In this document: one piece after another, positions 54,691-63,695 of the stretch
Layout of the letters: each line of letters begins with the position of its first letter
Position numbering within the stretch: position 1 is the stretch's first letter
Source: Niastella vici
GTDB lineage: Bacteria > Bacteroidota > Bacteroidia > Chitinophagales > Chitinophagaceae
DNA length: 64,000 bases
Assembly (NCBI RefSeq): GCF_002077945.1
Contig: NZ_LVYD01000058.1
Location: 124,001-188,000, forward strand
Reading direction: 5' to 3'
Position numbers and translations under genes: made by a program
Notes under the pieces: model-generated
What the model was told of the DNA's origin: nothing
Database searches by the model: none
What the model saw: the letters and a program-made list of their open reading frames with translations, nothing else

Positions 54691-55416
54691 ATGAGATCCC
54701 TGCGAGTAGTTTTGATGGCAGCCAGTATGCTGTCAGTAGTTTCATTACATGCACAAACCGCCGACGAAATCATCAATAAGCATATTGAGGCATTGGGTGG
54801 CAAAGAGAAACTGGCGTCTATTAAAACCGTTTATACAGAATATGAAATGGAAATTCCGGGTATGGGAGCTGCTCCCGGTAAAACCTGGCTGGTAAATGGG
54901 AAGGCCTATAAAAATGAAGTAGAATTGGCCGGTCAGAAAATAATTCAGTGTTTTACTGATAAAAGCGCCTGGGGGCTAAATCCGATGATGGGACAGGCTA
55001 CTCCGACAGAGATGCCCGCTGAGCAGGCAAAAGTTGGGATGGGACAACTTGATCCCGGCGGCCCCCTGTTCAATTACGCTGCCAAAGGCACTACCGTTGA
55101 CCTGGTGGGAAAGGAAGCGCTTAATGGCAAAGATGCCTTCAAGCTGAAATTAAAAACCAAGGAAGGAGTGGAAAGCCTGATATGGATTGACCCTACCACG
55201 TATTACATTCTGCAAAGCTCAGTTAAAGTAAGTGGAGGTGGTATGGATGTGGAAACAAACCTGACCTTTTCTGACTACAAGAAAACAGATTATGGTAATG
55301 TAATACCTTCCAAAACCGAAATAAACATGCAGGGTGTTGCTTTAAACCTTACCAACAAGAAAACGGAGATCAATAAAGAAATTGATATGAAGTTGTTCGA
55401 AATGCCGAAGCAATAA
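54691..55416 (+). CDS. Secreted LolA/outer-membrane-lipoprotein-sorting-like protein
   Basis: The start at 54691 gives a 241-aa protein with signal peptide (MRSLRVVLMAASMLSVVSLHAQ) and a mature N-terminus TADEIINKHIEALGGKEKLASIKTVYTEYEMEI, common in Bacteroidota periplasmic proteins. The beta-rich remainder, with KDAFKLKLKTKEGVESLIWIDPTTYYILQSSVKV and FSDYKKTDYGNVIPSKTEI, resembles LolA-like domains. A LolA fold is inferred; function is not known. Frame upstream to 54520 is open but lies in repeat-rich DNA. A terminator follows. Confidence 0.75.
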   Translation: MRSLRVVLMAASMLSVVSLHAQTADEIINKHIEALGGKEKLASIKTVYTEYEMEIPGMGAAPGKTWLVNGKAYKNEVELAGQKIIQCFTDKSAWGLNPMMGQATPTEMPAEQAKVGMGQLDPGGPLFNYAAKGTTVDLVGKEALNGKDAFKLKLKTKEGVESLIWIDPTTYYILQSSVKVSGGGMDVETNLTFSDYKKTDYGNVIPSKTEINMQGVALNLTNKKTEINKEIDMKLFEMPKQ

Positions 55417-55450
55417 GTTTTAACATTTCCTGAACACATTCTTTTTGCAG

Positions 55451-55499
55451 CCACGGATACCATCGTTGCGCCCGCAGCACCGGTATCCGTGGTTTTTTT
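55451..55499 (+). terminator. Intrinsic terminator
   Basis: The perfect 11-bp stem CCACGGATACC / GGTATCCGTGG has a 20-nt loop and is followed by seven T. It lies 34 nt after the stop of the LolA-like gene. Confidence 0.85.
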
Positions 55500-55581
55500 A
55501 TGTCAACCCGTGTCGATGCAGCCTGCAAATAAGTTTGCCGGTAACGGTTGTTTTTTTAATTTGATGCCTTAATCAGGCAAT

Positions 55582-58062
55582 ATGGCAATCATCCAAAGAA
55601 GTATTTGCAGCATAATTTTATTGGTTGTTTTCGCAACGGTGCATGCCCAGCAGGCGATCATCAATACGGTAGGAAAAGATCCCTTCGTTGGCAAAACCAC
55701 CGAAGTGGTGTTTAAGGCCAAAGAAGGCATCTGGACCTTTCATGGGTTTAACAATGCCGTTATTAAAACCACGTACAAACCGTATGATTACAGCAAAACC
55801 GAACAGGTATCTGATGCCGTTATTGCCAAACCGCCGGTGGTGAATACAAAGATCACAAACGCGATTTCGCAAACCGTGGAATGGGAAAACCTTACCAGCG
55901 TGGTGGTGCAACGCGATAAACTGTATTATAAAACCGGGAAAGAAGTAAAAGTAAAATCAGCCACTTATTTTACGCAGGGCGATACCCGGGGTTTCCGGTT
56001 TCAGTTGTTCGACAATGAACAGATCTTTGGCGGCGGCGAACGGGCATTGCCCATGAACCGGCGTGGTTACCGCCTCAATTTATATAACAGTTCATCTTAT
56101 GGGTATGGACTGGGCGCTGAGAACCTTAATTTTTCCGTGCCGGTATTTATTTCTTCAGCCGGTTATGCATTGTTTTTTGATAATCCTTCCAAAGGATATG
56201 TTGATATTGGCCTAACCGATAAGAATATCCTTGAAGCCGGTTTTACCAGTGGCGAGCTCACTTACTATGTTGTATTCGGAAAAAACCTTGATGAGATCCT
56301 GAACAATTATACCGCCATCACAGGCCGCCAGCCATTGCCGCCCCGTTGGGTGTTCGGCAATTTTGTATCGCGTTTTGGCTATCAAAGCGAGGAACAGGTA
56401 AAGCAGGTTGTTGGTAAAATGAAACAGGACCGTTTTCCTATGGATGCGCTGGTGTTCGACCTCTTCTGGTTTGGCGATAATATCAAAGGCACCCTGGGAA
56501 ATCTCGATTGGGTGAATACCCAAAAATGGCCCAATGCCAAACAAATGCTCACTGATCTCAAAACAAACAACAATTTGAAATCGGTACTCATCACCGAGCC
56601 TTATATTTTACAGAATACAAAAACATATACCGAGGCTACCCCTTTTATGGCAACCGGCGCCGATGGCAGTCCAATGATGATACCGGACCTTTATTTTGGG
56701 ACCGGCGGACTGATTGATATTTTCCGCAAACAATCGCAGGACTGGATCTGGAAGTATTATAAAAAGCAGATCGTTACCAATGGGGTAAACGGCTGGTGGC
56801 TCGATTTGGCAGAACCGGAAAAACATCCTGCCGGTATGATGCATAACCTGAAAGATTATGGCGTTAACCGTCCCATGGCCGCCGATGAAGTGCATAATGT
56901 GTACGCACATTACTTCAGTAAAATGTTCTTTGAAAAATATTTGTATGAACAGGGCGATCAGCGGTTGGTGCTGTTGAACCGGTCGGGATTTGCCGGCAGC
57001 CAACGGTACGCGATTCTTCCCTGGACAGGCGATGTGGCCCGCAGCTGGAGCGGTTTGAAATCACAGCCATTGGTTTTACTGGGTATGAGCCTGAGTGGAT
57101 TGCCTTACATTCATTCTGATGCCGGTGGCTTTGCTGCGGCAGAACAGGCCGACCCCGAGCTGTATACGCGCTGGTTGCAGTTTGCTGCATTCACGCCCGT
57201 GTTTCGCCCGCATGGCACTGCCCTGGAAGATTATGATAAAAGTGTAAAAAGCATTCCTTCAGAACCCTGCTTTGTTGAGGAACCTTATAAAAGCATCGTA
57301 CGCAAGTATATCAATCTTCGTTACCAGTTGTTGCCTTATAATTATTCATTGGTGTACGATCAGGCAGTGTTGGGGAAACCATTGATGCGACCCCTGTATT
57401 ATTACAATTTTGCAGACAGCGTTGCTTTAAAGGCCGATGAGGAATTTATGTGGGGCGATGGTTTGCTGGTAGCGCCGGTAATCAGCCAGGGTGCAACAGC
57501 CCGCATGATGTACCTGCCTGCAGGCAAATGGTACAGCCTGACTAACAATTCGGTTACAGATGGCGGTAAATTCATTAACCAGCCGGCTGATATAAAACAA
57601 ATACCGGTATTTGTAAAAGAAGGCAGCTTTGTTCCTATGTGGATCACAAAGGATACCATTAAATCAACTGAAACATACAATTCAAAAGACGTTACCATCA
57701 GGTATTACCCGTCGGCCAATGCCACTACCTATGTTTGGTACGATGATGATGGCACCACGCCGCGTACTTTGGAAAAAGCCGATTATGAACTGGTGACATT
57801 CAAAGGGGTTACTGCGGGTAATAAAGTAGCCATCGATATCACTACCAATAATCCCAATCAATACGGCAAGAAATTCAAACGCAAATTCAATATTGAATTG
57901 CCGGTTGGTATTGCTGCCGGTCAGGCACTGGTTAATGGTAAACCTGTAGATGCTGCCAATGGAGGAAAACAAACCGACCCGTTTCAACAACTTTCCAATG
58001 ATTTTATAACAGTGGAGTTTACTGGTAAACCCTTAAACGTAGTGATCACTACCGGTAAATAA
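55582..58062 (+). CDS. Glycoside hydrolase family 31 (alpha-glucosidase or transglucosylase)
   Basis: The 826-aa exported protein has a signal peptide (TVHAQQ), an N-terminal beta-sandwich, the (beta/alpha)8 barrel and C-terminal beta domains. The catalytic nucleophile is D408 in GWWLDLAEPEKHP; the acid/base Asp is likely in LPWTGDVARSWSG, and SGLPYIHSDAGGF and FRPHGTALEDYD line the active site. GH31 acts on alpha-glucosides. The layout recalls oligosaccharide 4-alpha-glucosyltransferases and alpha-glucosidases, but the specificity cannot be set by eye. No SusCD-type genes are nearby. Confidence 0.92.
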   Translation: MAIIQRSICSIILLVVFATVHAQQAIINTVGKDPFVGKTTEVVFKAKEGIWTFHGFNNAVIKTTYKPYDYSKTEQVSDAVIAKPPVVNTKITNAISQTVEWENLTSVVVQRDKLYYKTGKEVKVKSATYFTQGDTRGFRFQLFDNEQIFGGGERALPMNRRGYRLNLYNSSSYGYGLGAENLNFSVPVFISSAGYALFFDNPSKGYVDIGLTDKNILEAGFTSGELTYYVVFGKNLDEILNNYTAITGRQPLPPRWVFGNFVSRFGYQSEEQVKQVVGKMKQDRFPMDALVFDLFWFGDNIKGTLGNLDWVNTQKWPNAKQMLTDLKTNNNLKSVLITEPYILQNTKTYTEATPFMATGADGSPMMIPDLYFGTGGLIDIFRKQSQDWIWKYYKKQIVTNGVNGWWLDLAEPEKHPAGMMHNLKDYGVNRPMAADEVHNVYAHYFSKMFFEKYLYEQGDQRLVLLNRSGFAGSQRYAILPWTGDVARSWSGLKSQPLVLLGMSLSGLPYIHSDAGGFAAAEQADPELYTRWLQFAAFTPVFRPHGTALEDYDKSVKSIPSEPCFVEEPYKSIVRKYINLRYQLLPYNYSLVYDQAVLGKPLMRPLYYYNFADSVALKADEEFMWGDGLLVAPVISQGATARMMYLPAGKWYSLTNNSVTDGGKFINQPADIKQIPVFVKEGSFVPMWITKDTIKSTETYNSKDVTIRYYPSANATTYVWYDDDGTTPRTLEKADYELVTFKGVTAGNKVAIDITTNNPNQYGKKFKRKFNIELPVGIAAGQALVNGKPVDAANGGKQTDPFQQLSNDFITVEFTGKPLNVVITTGK

Positions 58063-58179
58063 AAAACGGGATAAGAAGAATAAGAAATGAGAAAGAGGCG
58101 GTGTGCAAAAAATTAATATTCCTAAAATAATTGATAGTCAGCATCAGAAGCAAACGGGTTAATTACGGTGCGTAAATCT

Positions 58180-58226
58180 CCTATATAAATAAATTCACTT
58201 TGGCACACGGCGTGCTTTTATATAGG
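58180..58226 (+). promoter_or_regulatory. Structured leader before the small hydrophobic ORF
   Basis: The outer stem CCTATATAAA (58180-58189) / TTTATATAGG (58217-58226) is perfect. An inner GCAC/GTGC stem (58203-58215) sits in the loop. It ends 15 nt before the ATG at 58242. It could be an RNA fold or a DNA operator. Confidence 0.4.
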
Positions 58227-58241
58227 CGTAAATCCACCCTT

Positions 58242-58313
58242 ATGAAAAAGACGATCGTCCTTACACTCGTTATGCAGTTGGTAATTTACCTGCTTATTTT
58301 TTTGATAGCATAG
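58242..58313 (+). CDS. Putative 23-aa hydrophobic peptide
   Basis: A small ORF encodes 23 residues: two lysines after the initiator Met, then an almost unbroken hydrophobic segment containing VLTLVMQLVIYLLIFLIA to the end. This is one membrane helix with nothing else. It lies alone in the 367-nt gap between the GH31 gene and trmD, behind a structured leader and 20 nt before a strong terminator, so it looks like a separate transcription unit. The size and composition recall small toxins of type I toxin-antitoxin systems and other membrane micropeptides. I do not recognise the family, and a chance ORF is possible. Confidence 0.4.
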   Translation: MKKTIVLTLVMQLVIYLLIFLIA

Positions 58314-58333
58314 TTTACTATCCTGTTACTTAC

Positions 58334-58368
58334 AGCGGTTTGGTCTTTTGGCCGGACCGCTTTTTTTT
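58334..58368 (+). terminator. Intrinsic terminator after the small hydrophobic ORF
   Basis: A 12-bp RNA stem, AGCGGTTTGGTC (58334-58345) / GGCCGGACCGCT (58350-58361) with three G-U pairs, has a 4-nt loop and is followed by eight T. Confidence 0.85.
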
Positions 58369-58429
58369 GTCCTTCCCCTAACCCTTCCGACACGTGGGGA
58401 GGTTCAGGGAAATTTTGTTTGCGTAGCGA

Positions 58430-59110
58430 TTAATGTTTATCTAATAAATCAGGTCTTCTTTCTTTGGTGCGTTGCAAGGATTGTTCATAGCGCCAATCCT
58501 CCACTTTTTTAGGATCGCCGCTCAGCAAAATATCAGGCACCTTCCAGCCCCTGAAATCGGCCGGCCGGGTATAAACGGGTGGCGCCAGCAAATTATCCTG
58601 GAAAGAATCGGTGAGGGCCGAGGTTTCATCATTTAATACGCCCGGTAATAAACGGCCCACGGCATCCACTACGATGGCGGCAGCCAGTTCGCCACCACTT
58701 AATACAAAATCACCTATTGAAATTTCCCGGGTAACAAAATGTTGCCTGATGCGGTCGTCGATTCCCTTATAATGACCGCAAATGATGATCAAATTTTCTT
58801 TCAGCGATAGCTGATTGGCTATCGACTGGTTGAACCGCTCTCCATCGGGGGTCATAAAAATAATTTCATCATATTTCCGTTCTTTCGACAACGTTTCAAT
58901 GGCATTGGCCAGCGGTTCGCACATCATGACCATGCCGGCGCCGCCACCGTATTGATAGTCATCAACCTGTCCGTATTCGTTCACAGCCCATTGCCGCAAA
59001 TGGTGCACCTGCACCTGCAGCAGGCCTTTGTCGCGGGCTCTTTTCATAATGGAATGAGAAAGCGGGCTTTCGAGCAATTCGGGTAAAACGGTGATAATGT
59101 CAATACGCAT
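58430..59110 (-). CDS. trmD: tRNA (guanine-N1-)-methyltransferase
   Basis: TrmD methylates G37 of tRNAs with SAM, preventing frameshifts. The start at 59110 gives [25 protein letters not shown], the standard N-terminus, and a 226-aa protein. The SPOUT knot shows [44 protein letters not shown] and [27 protein letters not shown]. The C-terminal part ends in EERRPDLL-like sequence. It is not next to rimM or rplS, as it often is elsewhere. Confidence 0.96.
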   Translation of the reverse strand: MRIDIITVLPELLESPLSHSIMKRARDKGLLQVQVHHLRQWAVNEYGQVDDYQYGGGAGMVMMCEPLANAIETLSKERKYDEIIFMTPDGERFNQSIANQLSLKENLIIICGHYKGIDDRIRQHFVTREISIGDFVLSGGELAAAIVVDAVGRLLPGVLNDETSALTDSFQDNLLAPPVYTRPADFRGWKVPDILLSGDPKKVEDWRYEQSLQRTKERRPDLLDKH

Positions 59111-59114
59111 GGCA

Positions 59115-59122
59115 CAAAGATA
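59115..59122 (-). promoter_or_regulatory. TAnnTTTG box of trmD, probable leaderless start
   Basis: On the minus strand TATCTTTG fits the -7 consensus and ends 4 nt before the trmD ATG at 59110. No TTG is found at the normal -33 distance. Confidence 0.45.
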
Positions 59123-59217
59123 ATATGGAACAGAAGAATATCGCCTGTTGAATTTTTCGGGCGTTTGCAGGGCTAAATGCAACATTATCTGTAATTTGTT
59201 ACCGATTTTGTAAGCAT

Positions 59218-60780
59218 ATGTTTAAAGAGAAACCTTTTAATGTTTTGTTGTTTTGTTCGGTGGTCACTTTGAGTACTGCCGTATTGCAATACCTGTATCC
59301 CCAGTTCAGTTTTCTGGATGGCGGCCTTATTACCGCAATTCTGCTTACTATTTTTTTACAAAAGGATCTATATACTAAAATATTCGGGTTTGTTTCCCTT
59401 GCGCTCATTGTTGTTTCTGCATTTTACCCGCATGAAGGCATGGGCCGGCAACAGGTGATCATGCAGCATTTATTCAGCGGCATTATTGCCCTGCTCACCA
59501 TGATCTCGGTGCTGTACGTAAAAAAACTGTACGGCTCCAGCGAATCGGATAAACAACAGGTGACGGCTTTGTTTGAACATGCTACCGAGGGCATTATCCT
59601 TACCAATCAACGCGGGGAAATTGTTCTCATTAACCCGGCCGCACTCAATATGTTCCAATACAAAAAAGATGAGTTGCTGGGCAAGTCAATTGAGGTGTTG
59701 ATACCAGGGCGCTTTACCAATCATATAAAGTACCGGGAAGGGTTTTACAAGGCGCCGTCGAACCGGTCGATGGGGCATGGCCGCGACCTGTTTGCCCGCC
59801 AGAAAGATGGGGGCGAACTGCCGGTTGAAGTGAGTTTAAGTTTTTACAAACAGAAAGACCAATTCTATGTGATCGCTTTTGTAGTTGATATAACGCAGCG
59901 TAAGGAAAGTGAACGCCGGCTTATTGAGCAAAAAGAACAATTGGAAAAAGTATCGGCCGATATCCGCAAGCTGAATGCCGAGCTCGAGAACAAGGTAGAA
60001 GAGCGTACGCTGATCCTGAAAGAGGCGTTGCAGGAACTGGAGAAGTCACAGCAGGACCTGAACGAAGCCCTGAATAAAGAAAAGGAGTTGAACGAGATCA
60101 AATCGCGGTTTGTGTCAACGGCTTCCCACGAATTCCGTACACCGCTCAGCACGGTATTGTCATCAGCCGCTTTGTTATCGAAGTATGTAAAAACAGAAGA
60201 GCAGGATAAACGGGAACGGCACATCAGGCGCATAAAAGATTCGGTAAAACACCTCAACGATCTGTTGGAAGATTTTCTGTCATTAGGGAAACTGGAAGAA
60301 GGAAAAGTTCAGGTAAAACCCGAATCGATCGATGTAAAAGATTTCCTCGATGAGGTGGCTGAAGAAATGAAGGCCATTGCCAAAGCGGGCCAGCAAATAC
60401 AGGTTGAACTGAATGGCGACGGGCAGTTCAATACCGATAAAAAATTATTAAAGAACATTCTCATTAACTTACTCAGTAACGCCGTTAAATTCTCTCCCGA
60501 TGACGGCTGTATTAATTTAAAGGCCCTCAATGCCAATAACCAGATGGTGATCTCGGTAAAAGACCAGGGCATCGGTATTTCAGAAGAAGATCAGGAGCAT
60601 TTGTTCAGCAGCTTCTTCAGGGGTAAGAATGCTATAAATATCCAGGGAACCGGTTTGGGATTGCATATTGTTAAAGGCTATGTGGAGCTGTTGCAGGGGC
60701 AGGTGAGGCTGCAAAGCGCCCTGGGTGAAGGAACAACCATTACCATTGAATTGCCTGCTATGACAGGTATTGAACCGTAA
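59218..60780 (+). CDS. PAS domain sensor histidine kinase
   Basis: The 520-aa protein has three to four N-terminal membrane helices (about residues 8-103), a PAS domain ([32 protein letters not shown], then [14 protein letters not shown]), a coiled coil, a HisKA domain with H304 in [15 protein letters not shown], and a HATPase domain ([48 protein letters not shown]). No receiver domain or adjacent response regulator gene is present, so its partner is elsewhere. It is divergent from trmD. Confidence 0.93.
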   Translation: MFKEKPFNVLLFCSVVTLSTAVLQYLYPQFSFLDGGLITAILLTIFLQKDLYTKIFGFVSLALIVVSAFYPHEGMGRQQVIMQHLFSGIIALLTMISVLYVKKLYGSSESDKQQVTALFEHATEGIILTNQRGEIVLINPAALNMFQYKKDELLGKSIEVLIPGRFTNHIKYREGFYKAPSNRSMGHGRDLFARQKDGGELPVEVSLSFYKQKDQFYVIAFVVDITQRKESERRLIEQKEQLEKVSADIRKLNAELENKVEERTLILKEALQELEKSQQDLNEALNKEKELNEIKSRFVSTASHEFRTPLSTVLSSAALLSKYVKTEEQDKRERHIRRIKDSVKHLNDLLEDFLSLGKLEEGKVQVKPESIDVKDFLDEVAEEMKAIAKAGQQIQVELNGDGQFNTDKKLLKNILINLLSNAVKFSPDDGCINLKALNANNQMVISVKDQGIGISEEDQEHLFSSFFRGKNAINIQGTGLGLHIVKGYVELLQGQVRLQSALGEGTTITIELPAMTGIEP

Positions 60781-60825
60781 CCATCCGGGAAAATTGGCGT
60801 AACTTAAGAGTACAATCTTTTGTTT

Positions 60826-61059
60826 ATGTTACGAAGTCCCGTCTTTGCTACAACCTTTGTTACACTTTATCTGGTAATTTATACAGTATTGTTTCGTACA
60901 GGTGCTTCTGCAGCCGTTCTTACGATTATGTTTGCTGCTTCTCCGTTTTTGGTAATATGGATGGCGATAACAATCATGAAATATGGGAAATATCCGGGTC
61001 GCGAATTGGGTGATAATGAAGAATGGGGATATCAGGATGTGAATAGCAATGAGCTTTAG
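60826..61059 (+). CDS. Small two-helix membrane protein
   Basis: The ATG at 60826 gives a 77-aa protein with two hydrophobic segments (VFATTFVTLYLVIYTVLF and AVLTIMFAASPFLVIWMAITIM) and a charged tail rich in Gly, Glu and Asn (GRELGDNEEWGYQDVNSNEL). No function is recognised. It follows the PAS kinase gene on the same strand after 45 nt and converges with the TauE/SafE-like gene. Confidence 0.6.
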   Translation: MLRSPVFATTFVTLYLVIYTVLFRTGASAAVLTIMFAASPFLVIWMAITIMKYGKYPGRELGDNEEWGYQDVNSNEL

Positions 61060-61067
61060 TAGCCTTT

Positions 61068-61772
61068 TCAATGACAGCTAATAACCGGTTGGGGCGCATC
61101 GGCCAGTACCGGGCTCACAAATGGAATGCCCAGGTTCAATCCTCTTAAGATAAGTAATACGGCCATTCCGGCAATTATAAATGGCACTGCTTTCCGCATT
61201 TGTTGCCGCAGTGATAATTTAATGTGAACGCCAAAGAAAGATAAGATGAGCATGGCCGGCAGGGTGCCGGTTCCAAATGAAGCCATAAACAGGATACTTT
61301 CTCCAATACCGGTCGTAGTTAGGGAACCAGCAATGGCCAGGTAAACCAGCCCGCAGGGTAGCAGTCCGTTGGCCATACCTAATAACAAATAATGATGCAC
61401 CTGTTTTGATTGCAATAACCGCCCCATCAGGTGTTGGATGCTGCCATTAAATTTTCGTAACCAGGCGGGGCTGAACGGGCGGTTCAAAATATAATACCCG
61501 AAAGCAAATAACAAGATCACACTACCCATTACAATAGAAAACCATTGCTGAAAACCGGCGATATATATTCCCCTTCCCAACCAGCCAAATAAACCACCTA
61601 ATAAGGAATAGGTGATCACCCGGCCCAGGTTATACAACAATACGGCAAACCCCTGTTGCATTTTTTGTAAATGATGAACCGGTAAGGCCAGCGCCAACGG
61701 GCCGCACATGCCTACGCAGTGAAAACTGCTTACCAGTCCTAATAATATTCCTGCTATTGATGCCTGCCACAT
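61068..61772 (-). CDS. Sulfite exporter TauE/SafE-like membrane protein (cbb3 cluster)
   Basis: The 234-aa protein has six or more helices and the mark of the UreH/DsbD-like branch found in cytochrome oxidase clusters: GILLGLVSSFHCVGMCGPLALALP near the N-terminus, with Cys-X3-Cys. The later GMANGLLPCGLVYLAIAGSL and ASFGTGTLPAMLIL segments fit the repeat. In related cbb3 clusters this gene is thought to serve copper or redox supply for oxidase assembly. It is last in the order ccoP-ccoG-fixH-this gene, 20 nt after fixH. Confidence 0.85.
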   Translation of the reverse strand: MWQASIAGILLGLVSSFHCVGMCGPLALALPVHHLQKMQQGFAVLLYNLGRVITYSLLGGLFGWLGRGIYIAGFQQWFSIVMGSVILLFAFGYYILNRPFSPAWLRKFNGSIQHLMGRLLQSKQVHHYLLLGMANGLLPCGLVYLAIAGSLTTTGIGESILFMASFGTGTLPAMLILSFFGVHIKLSLRQQMRKAVPFIIAGMAVLLILRGLNLGIPFVSPVLADAPQPVISCH

Positions 61773-61792
61773 GGAGCCGTGAATAATAGTTT

Positions 61793-62236
61793 TTAATGAA
61801 TGGTTACCGGCACTTCAGTATAATATTGTACGCCACTGCTTTCCCAACCGATCTTGGCGGTATACCTGCCGGAGATGAATGAGCGGCTGTCAATGGTTTG
61901 CGCACCGTTGCCATCTATTTGCAACGGTATTTTTTTATCTTTTTGCGAATTGTCAATGCTGTAGAATAATATATTGCCGGTAATTGTTTTTTGCTGCATC
62001 TCATTGGGCAGCTGCACAGTGAGCTTATCATTTTTTTGCGTTATGGTGGTATGGCTGCTGAGCTGGTTAGCCCGGCTGGTACCATCTATCACCTGCTGGT
62101 ATTGCAGTTCTTCCTTGTAGTATTCTTTCGATACCAGGTCGTAGCGGGTATTCATACTTTGAACAACCAGGTAAACGATCATTGAGGCAAAAGCTACAAA
62201 GCCGATGGTTAATTTATGTCCCCAGTTTAATGTCAT
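61793..62236 (-). CDS. FixH family protein
   Basis: The 147-aa protein has one N-terminal membrane helix (LTIGFVAFASMIVYLVVQSM) and a periplasmic beta domain, with MNTRYDLVSKEYYKEELQYQQVIDGTSRANQL as the typical FixH/CcoH start. CcoH/FixH helps assemble cbb3 cytochrome oxidase. It lies between ccoG (23-nt gap) and the TauE/SafE-like gene (20-nt gap), the usual order. Confidence 0.9.
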   Translation of the reverse strand: MTLNWGHKLTIGFVAFASMIVYLVVQSMNTRYDLVSKEYYKEELQYQQVIDGTSRANQLSSHTTITQKNDKLTVQLPNEMQQKTITGNILFYSIDNSQKDKKIPLQIDGNGAQTIDSRSFISGRYTAKIGWESSGVQYYTEVPVTIH

Positions 62237-62259
62237 GATTGTTTGTTTTAATAGTGAAC

Positions 62260-63687
62260 TTACTCTGCTACCGGTCCCAGAAAATTGGTGCTGATCACAT
62301 CAACCCGTTCATTTCCGTTATACAGGCCAATTTTGATCGGTAATTTTCTTTCATGAATGATATTCGCCGGTAATACCACAAAGAAAGTACCGGCGCCCTG
62401 TCCTTCTTCTTTAACGGTAATATAATTATGTTCGCCAATGATCTGTATCTGGCCACTAACGCCTTCCAGCTTCAGTTTTAACGGAATGCTACTGATCGTT
62501 TTATTGGCCACTTTAATATTGTACAGGTTGCTTACACTATCTGTTCCTCTTTGCTGATACAACATACCCGGCGTACGCATGATGGTGGCATCAACATCCT
62601 TACGGGTAAATAGCAATAAGCCCAGCAGAATAACCAGAATACTTAACAACACCGTATACAATTTCATACGGCCGGTATATTTCAGCGGTTCCCGGTTCTC
62701 GATGCCATTTTCAGAAGCATACCTGATCAATCCCAGCGGTTTATTGATCCTTTCCATGATGGTATCACAGGCATCTATACAGGCGGTGCAACCAACACAT
62801 TCCATTTGCGTGCCATTGCGAATATCAATACCGGTTGGACAAACCTTTACGCATTGCATGCAATCGATGCAATCGCCATGATCTTCCGTTACCTTTTTTG
62901 TGTACTTGCCCCGCGGCTCACCGCGTTTATAGTCATAGGCAACGATCATGGAGTTGCGATCTAACAGCACGCCCTGCAGGCGGCCGTAAGGACATACAAC
63001 CGTACAGGCCTGTTCCCTGAAAAAGGCATACACAGCATAAAATATTCCTGAAAAGATCAGAATAGAAAACAAACCGCCTACATGCTCATGTACCGGTTCG
63101 GTAATTATTTTACCCAGTGCTTTTACGCCTATGATATAGGCCAGGAAGGTATTGGCGATGATGAACGAGAACAGATAGAATACCACATGTTTGGTAGTCT
63201 TTTTGAATAGTTTTTTCCCGGTCCAGGGGGCTTTTGCCAGTAAACGTTGTTCGGCCGCATTGCCTTCAATGAAGTATTCTATTTTTCGAAAGAACATTTC
63301 CATGAAGATGGTTTGCGGACAAACCCAGCCACAGAACAGCCGGCCAAATGCGGCGGTGAACAAAACAATGAATACAATAAAAGTGATCATGGCCAGGCCA
63401 AAGATGAAGAAATCCTGCGGCCAGAACACTTTACCAAAGATGATAAAATGAGCTTCAGTTACATCGAACAGGAACAAAGGCCGGCCGTGCACATAAATAA
63501 ATGGTAAGGAAAAGAAAAGGATAAAGAAGAACCAGCTTATATAGGTTCTTGCAGCATACCATTTCCCCTTTGGTTTTTGCGCAAAGATCCATTTCCGTTT
63601 GCCCGATTCATCAACCGTAGCGATGCGGTCGCGGAACGATTCGTTCTTTTCTATTGACACGGGGGCGCTATTTGTTCCTGTTTCCAA
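62260..63687 (-). CDS. ccoG: Cytochrome c oxidase accessory protein CcoG
   Basis: The 475-aa inner-membrane iron-sulfur protein (also FixG/RdxA) has about five helices, the motif FCGWVCPQTIFMEMFFRKIEY, VVCPYGRLQGVLLDRNSMIVAYDYKRGEPRGK, and a two-cluster ferredoxin segment CIDCMQCVKVCPTGIDI and CVGCTACIDACDTIM. The C-terminal domain is Ig-like. CcoG reduces copper for insertion into cbb3 oxidase. It starts 8 nt after the ccoP stop, so they form one operon. Confidence 0.95.
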   Translation of the reverse strand: METGTNSAPVSIEKNESFRDRIATVDESGKRKWIFAQKPKGKWYAARTYISWFFFILFFSLPFIYVHGRPLFLFDVTEAHFIIFGKVFWPQDFFIFGLAMITFIVFIVLFTAAFGRLFCGWVCPQTIFMEMFFRKIEYFIEGNAAEQRLLAKAPWTGKKLFKKTTKHVVFYLFSFIIANTFLAYIIGVKALGKIITEPVHEHVGGLFSILIFSGIFYAVYAFFREQACTVVCPYGRLQGVLLDRNSMIVAYDYKRGEPRGKYTKKVTEDHGDCIDCMQCVKVCPTGIDIRNGTQMECVGCTACIDACDTIMERINKPLGLIRYASENGIENREPLKYTGRMKLYTVLLSILVILLGLLLFTRKDVDATIMRTPGMLYQQRGTDSVSNLYNIKVANKTISSIPLKLKLEGVSGQIQIIGEHNYITVKEEGQGAGTFFVVLPANIIHERKLPIKIGLYNGNERVDVISTNFLGPVAE

Positions 63688-63695
63688 TGATTGAT

